Origin: an uncultured Eubacteriales bacterium
GTDB lineage: Bacteria; Bacillota; Clostridia; Lachnospirales; Anaerotignaceae
NCBI GenBank assembly: GCA_902406135.1
Contig: CABPCX010000064.1
Coordinates: 1-8,407 of the forward strand
Reading direction: 5' to 3'
Length of the DNA: 8,407 bases
A model generated the notes under the pieces. The model was given only the letters and a program-made list of their open reading frames with translations, was not told where the DNA came from and made no database searches. The position numbers and the translations under genes were made by a program. This document shows positions 6,434 through 8,407 of the stretch, one piece after another. Position 1 is the first letter of the stretch, and every line of letters starts with the position of its first letter.

Positions 6434-7678
6434 ATGAAAACAGAATTTGTAACAAAAAACAGAAATAAGGTTTTAAAAAGAATGCTTGATAATTCAGTAC
6501 TTGTTCTTTTTGCGGGCCACGCACCCTATAAAAGGGGCGATGAAACATATCCATTTTCACCCGACAGAAATTTCTACTATGTAACAGGCATCGATAAACA
6601 AAACGAAATAATAATGTTTGTAAAAACAGAAACCCAGCAGACAGCTACACTCTATATTGAAAGGGACAACGGCTATCTTGCTAAATGGGTGGGAGCAAAC
6701 ATCACAGCCGATGAGGCTTCATCCGTTTCAGGAATCGACGACATATCATATGTAGATAAATTTTATGATGATATTTCCGATACAATATTCAAAAACAACA
6801 TAAAGCATATATATATTGACCTTGAAAACAGAGACTGGTATGCTGCCGAGACTGAAGCCCTCAAATTTGCCTTTGAGTTTAGGAAAAAATATCCGGCTGT
6901 TGATGTAATAGACGCATATCCGTTTTTTGCCGACCTGAGACTTATCAAAGAGCCCTATGAGATTGACCTTATGAGAAAGGCTGTAAAAATAACTACCGAC
7001 GGTCTTGAGGCAATGATGAAAAACGCAAAACCCGATATGTACGAATACGAGCTTGAAGCATATTTTGATTTTGTACTTACCAAAAACGGAGTTACGGACA
7101 AGGCCTTTGAAACAATAGTTGCTTCAGGACAGCGTGGCACAATACTCCACTACTGCGAAAACAATTCCAAGGCCTGTGACGGTGATTTAGTGCTTGTTGA
7201 CTGCGGAGCCCAGTTTGACTGGTACAACGGAGACATTACAAGGACTTTCCCCGTAAACGGAAAATTTACACCTCTCCAGAAACAGATTTATGATATTGTC
7301 CTTGCAGGACAGAAAAAGGTAATCGATACCATCAAGCCCGGAGTAAAATTCTCAAGACTGAATGAAGTTTTAAAGGAACACTATTTTGAGGAATTAAAGG
7401 CCATAGGACTTGTAAATACATTTGATGACGTATCAAAATATTATTTCCATGGTGTAAGCCACTATCTTGGAGCCGAAACCCATGACATCGGAAGATACGG
7501 TGACAGAAGACTTGAGCCCGGTATGGTGCTTACCGTTGAGCCCGGCCTTTATATTGAAGAATACGGCATAGGCATAAGAATAGAAGATGATGCCCTTGTT
7601 ACAGATGACGGATGTGAACTTCTTTCAGAAGGATTTATGAAGACCACCGAGGAAATAGAAGCATTTATGGGTAAATAA
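6434..7678 (+). CDS. M24-family aminopeptidase P (Xaa-Pro aminopeptidase)
   Basis: This 414-residue protein has the aminopeptidase P layout: an N-terminal AMP_N domain (about 1-135, with FSPDRNFYYVTGI at 41-53) and a C-terminal pita-bread M24 catalytic domain (about 173-405). By alignment with E. coli PepP motifs, the five dinuclear-metal ligands are present: D256 in LVDCGA, D267 in NGDITRTF, H343 in HGVSHYLG, E369 in VEPGLY and E384 in IRIEDD. H239 and H350 fit the conserved active-site histidines. The enzyme would cleave the first residue from cytoplasmic peptides with proline in position 2, normally using manganese. The ATG at 6434 follows GGAG at 9-nt spacing. The gene is first in a two-gene operon from the symmetric promoter at 6341-6371, with the DUF2161 gene 1 nt downstream. 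It is intact with no odd features; substrate preference beyond the family cannot be read. Confidence 0.95.
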   Translation: MKTEFVTKNRNKVLKRMLDNSVLVLFAGHAPYKRGDETYPFSPDRNFYYVTGIDKQNEIIMFVKTETQQTATLYIERDNGYLAKWVGANITADEASSVSGIDDISYVDKFYDDISDTIFKNNIKHIYIDLENRDWYAAETEALKFAFEFRKKYPAVDVIDAYPFFADLRLIKEPYEIDLMRKAVKITTDGLEAMMKNAKPDMYEYELEAYFDFVLTKNGVTDKAFETIVASGQRGTILHYCENNSKACDGDLVLVDCGAQFDWYNGDITRTFPVNGKFTPLQKQIYDIVLAGQKKVIDTIKPGVKFSRLNEVLKEHYFEELKAIGLVNTFDDVSKYYFHGVSHYLGAETHDIGRYGDRRLEPGMVLTVEPGLYIEEYGIGIRIEDDALVTDDGCELLSEGFMKTTEEIEAFMGK

Positions 7679-7679
7679 T

Positions 7680-8405
7680 ATGGACTTTAAAGAATCTGAT
7701 TTATTTAAACCGGTCTGTGATTATTTTGTTTCCCTTGGGTATGATGTCCAGGCCGAAGTAAATTCCTGCGACCTGGTTGCGAACAAAAACGGAGAAACGG
7801 TCATAGCCGAGCTCAAAACCAGCTTTTGTCTAAAGCTGATATATCAGGCCCTTGAAAGGCAGTCTATGACCGATTTGGTATATATAGTCATACCCAGACC
7901 TAAAAGAGGTGCAAAAGGCTCCCAATGGAGAAGTATGCTTAAGCTTATGAAAAAGCTCAATATAGGCATAATCACCGTGGCCATGGACAGCCCCTTAAGG
8001 TCCGTAGACGTTGTGGCGTCACCTGAGCCTTCAGACGTTTCCAAAAACTCCAGAAAGAAAGCCTCCCTTGTAAAGGAACTGCAGTCAAGAAATATGAGGT
8101 CCAATACCGGCGGTATAAACAAATCTAAAATATTAACGGCCTATCGTGAAAAGAGCATTTTTGTACTGTGCCTTCTTTGGCAGCTTGAAAAAGCATCGCC
8201 CTCCGAGGTTGCAAAGCTTACGGGACTGGAAAACGCAGGATATATTTTGAGCAGAAATTATTACGGCTGGTTCAAAAAAATAGCTAAAGGCGTATATGCC
8301 CTAAGTGACGAAGGATTGAAGGCTGTTTCGGGCAGTGAGTTTTCTGAGGCCATAGAATTTTATAAAAACATGACAAAAGAGGTTATTACTGAAAAAAATA
8401 TATAA
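7680..8405 (+). CDS. DUF2161 protein, putative PD-(D/E)XK nuclease-like with C-terminal winged-helix-like region
   Basis: This 241-residue protein resembles the DUF2161 family of putative PD-(D/E)XK phosphodiesterases. The nuclease-like core (about 1-110) shows E26, D31 in NSCDLVANKNG, and E44-x-K46 in VIAELKTS, which fits the D...ExK active site that binds Mg2+ in restriction-endonuclease-fold enzymes, followed by the helix QALERQ (56-61). A basic linker (about 115-148) leads to a segment (about 149-215) that looks like a winged helix, with ASPSEVAKLTGL as a possible helix-turn-helix and a YALSDEGLKAV end. Together these suggest DNA binding and possibly cleavage, but the function is unknown. 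The ATG is 1 nt after the peptidase stop and lacks a good ribosome site, with only a weak GGG upstream, so translation is probably coupled to the peptidase gene. The stop lies 2 nt from the right edge, so downstream context is not visible. Confidence 0.82.
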   Translation: MDFKESDLFKPVCDYFVSLGYDVQAEVNSCDLVANKNGETVIAELKTSFCLKLIYQALERQSMTDLVYIVIPRPKRGAKGSQWRSMLKLMKKLNIGIITVAMDSPLRSVDVVASPEPSDVSKNSRKKASLVKELQSRNMRSNTGGINKSKILTAYREKSIFVLCLLWQLEKASPSEVAKLTGLENAGYILSRNYYGWFKKIAKGVYALSDEGLKAVSGSEFSEAIEFYKNMTKEVITEKNI

Positions 8406-8407
8406 AA

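Noticed and set aside
6763..8122. Minus-strand ORFs of 61-92 codons within the peptidase and DUF2161 genes
   Set aside because: They are antisense to genes with conserved motifs and have no ribosome sites or recognisable domains.

Overview
The window looks like chromosomal DNA of an anaerobic, low-GC Firmicute, most likely a Clostridia or Lachnospiraceae-type organism. This rests on the AT-rich sequence, the frequent AGA and ATA codons, strong GGAGG/AGGGG-type ribosome sites, and the gene families present: an oxygen-sensitive acyl-CoA dehydratase activase, a DUF362 ferredoxin-like protein, a YheO-type regulator and RidA. The assignment is an inference from style and content. No rRNA, tRNA, CRISPR array, insertion sequence or phage gene was seen.

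Layout. (1) Positions 1-3622, minus strand: a two-gene operon of a TetR-family regulator followed, with an 8-nt overlap, by a very large acyl-CoA dehydratase activase (two ASKHA ATPase domains plus a DUF2229-type region). The activase runs off the left edge after 1003 codons. (2) Positions 3623-3932: a divergent control region with a good sigma-A-type promoter facing each way, a perfect ACAGAC-N6-GTCTGT inverted repeat just downstream of the tetR promoter, and a 23-bp near-perfect palindrome in the leader of the rightward gene. (3) Positions 3933-5071: a YheO/DauR-like regulator on the plus strand converging on a RidA deaminase on the minus strand, separated by two back-to-back hairpin terminators. 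(4) Positions 5195-6320, minus strand: a DUF362 protein with two 4Fe-4S motifs, broken near its N-terminus by a lesion that looks like a deletion of about 20 nt. (5) Positions 6341-6371: a perfect 12-bp inverted repeat that encodes the same -35/-10 promoter on both strands, driving the DUF362 gene leftward and the next operon rightward. (6) Positions 6434-8405, plus strand: an M24-family aminopeptidase P-like peptidase and, 1 nt downstream, a DUF2161 protein with a PD-(D/E)XK nuclease-like core and a C-terminal winged-helix-like part.

How the genes may work together. The common thread is anaerobic amino-acid and acyl-CoA chemistry. The activase would supply ATP-driven low-potential electrons to a radical dehydratase-type partner that is not in the window. 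RidA removes reactive enamines made during amino-acid breakdown. The peptidase recycles proline-containing peptides. These links are inferred from family knowledge; the sequence shows only proximity. I see no convincing undescribed multi-gene system. The best leads are the symmetric promoter, the fused activase with two matched cysteine pairs, the operator-like palindromes and the fresh-looking DUF362 lesion.
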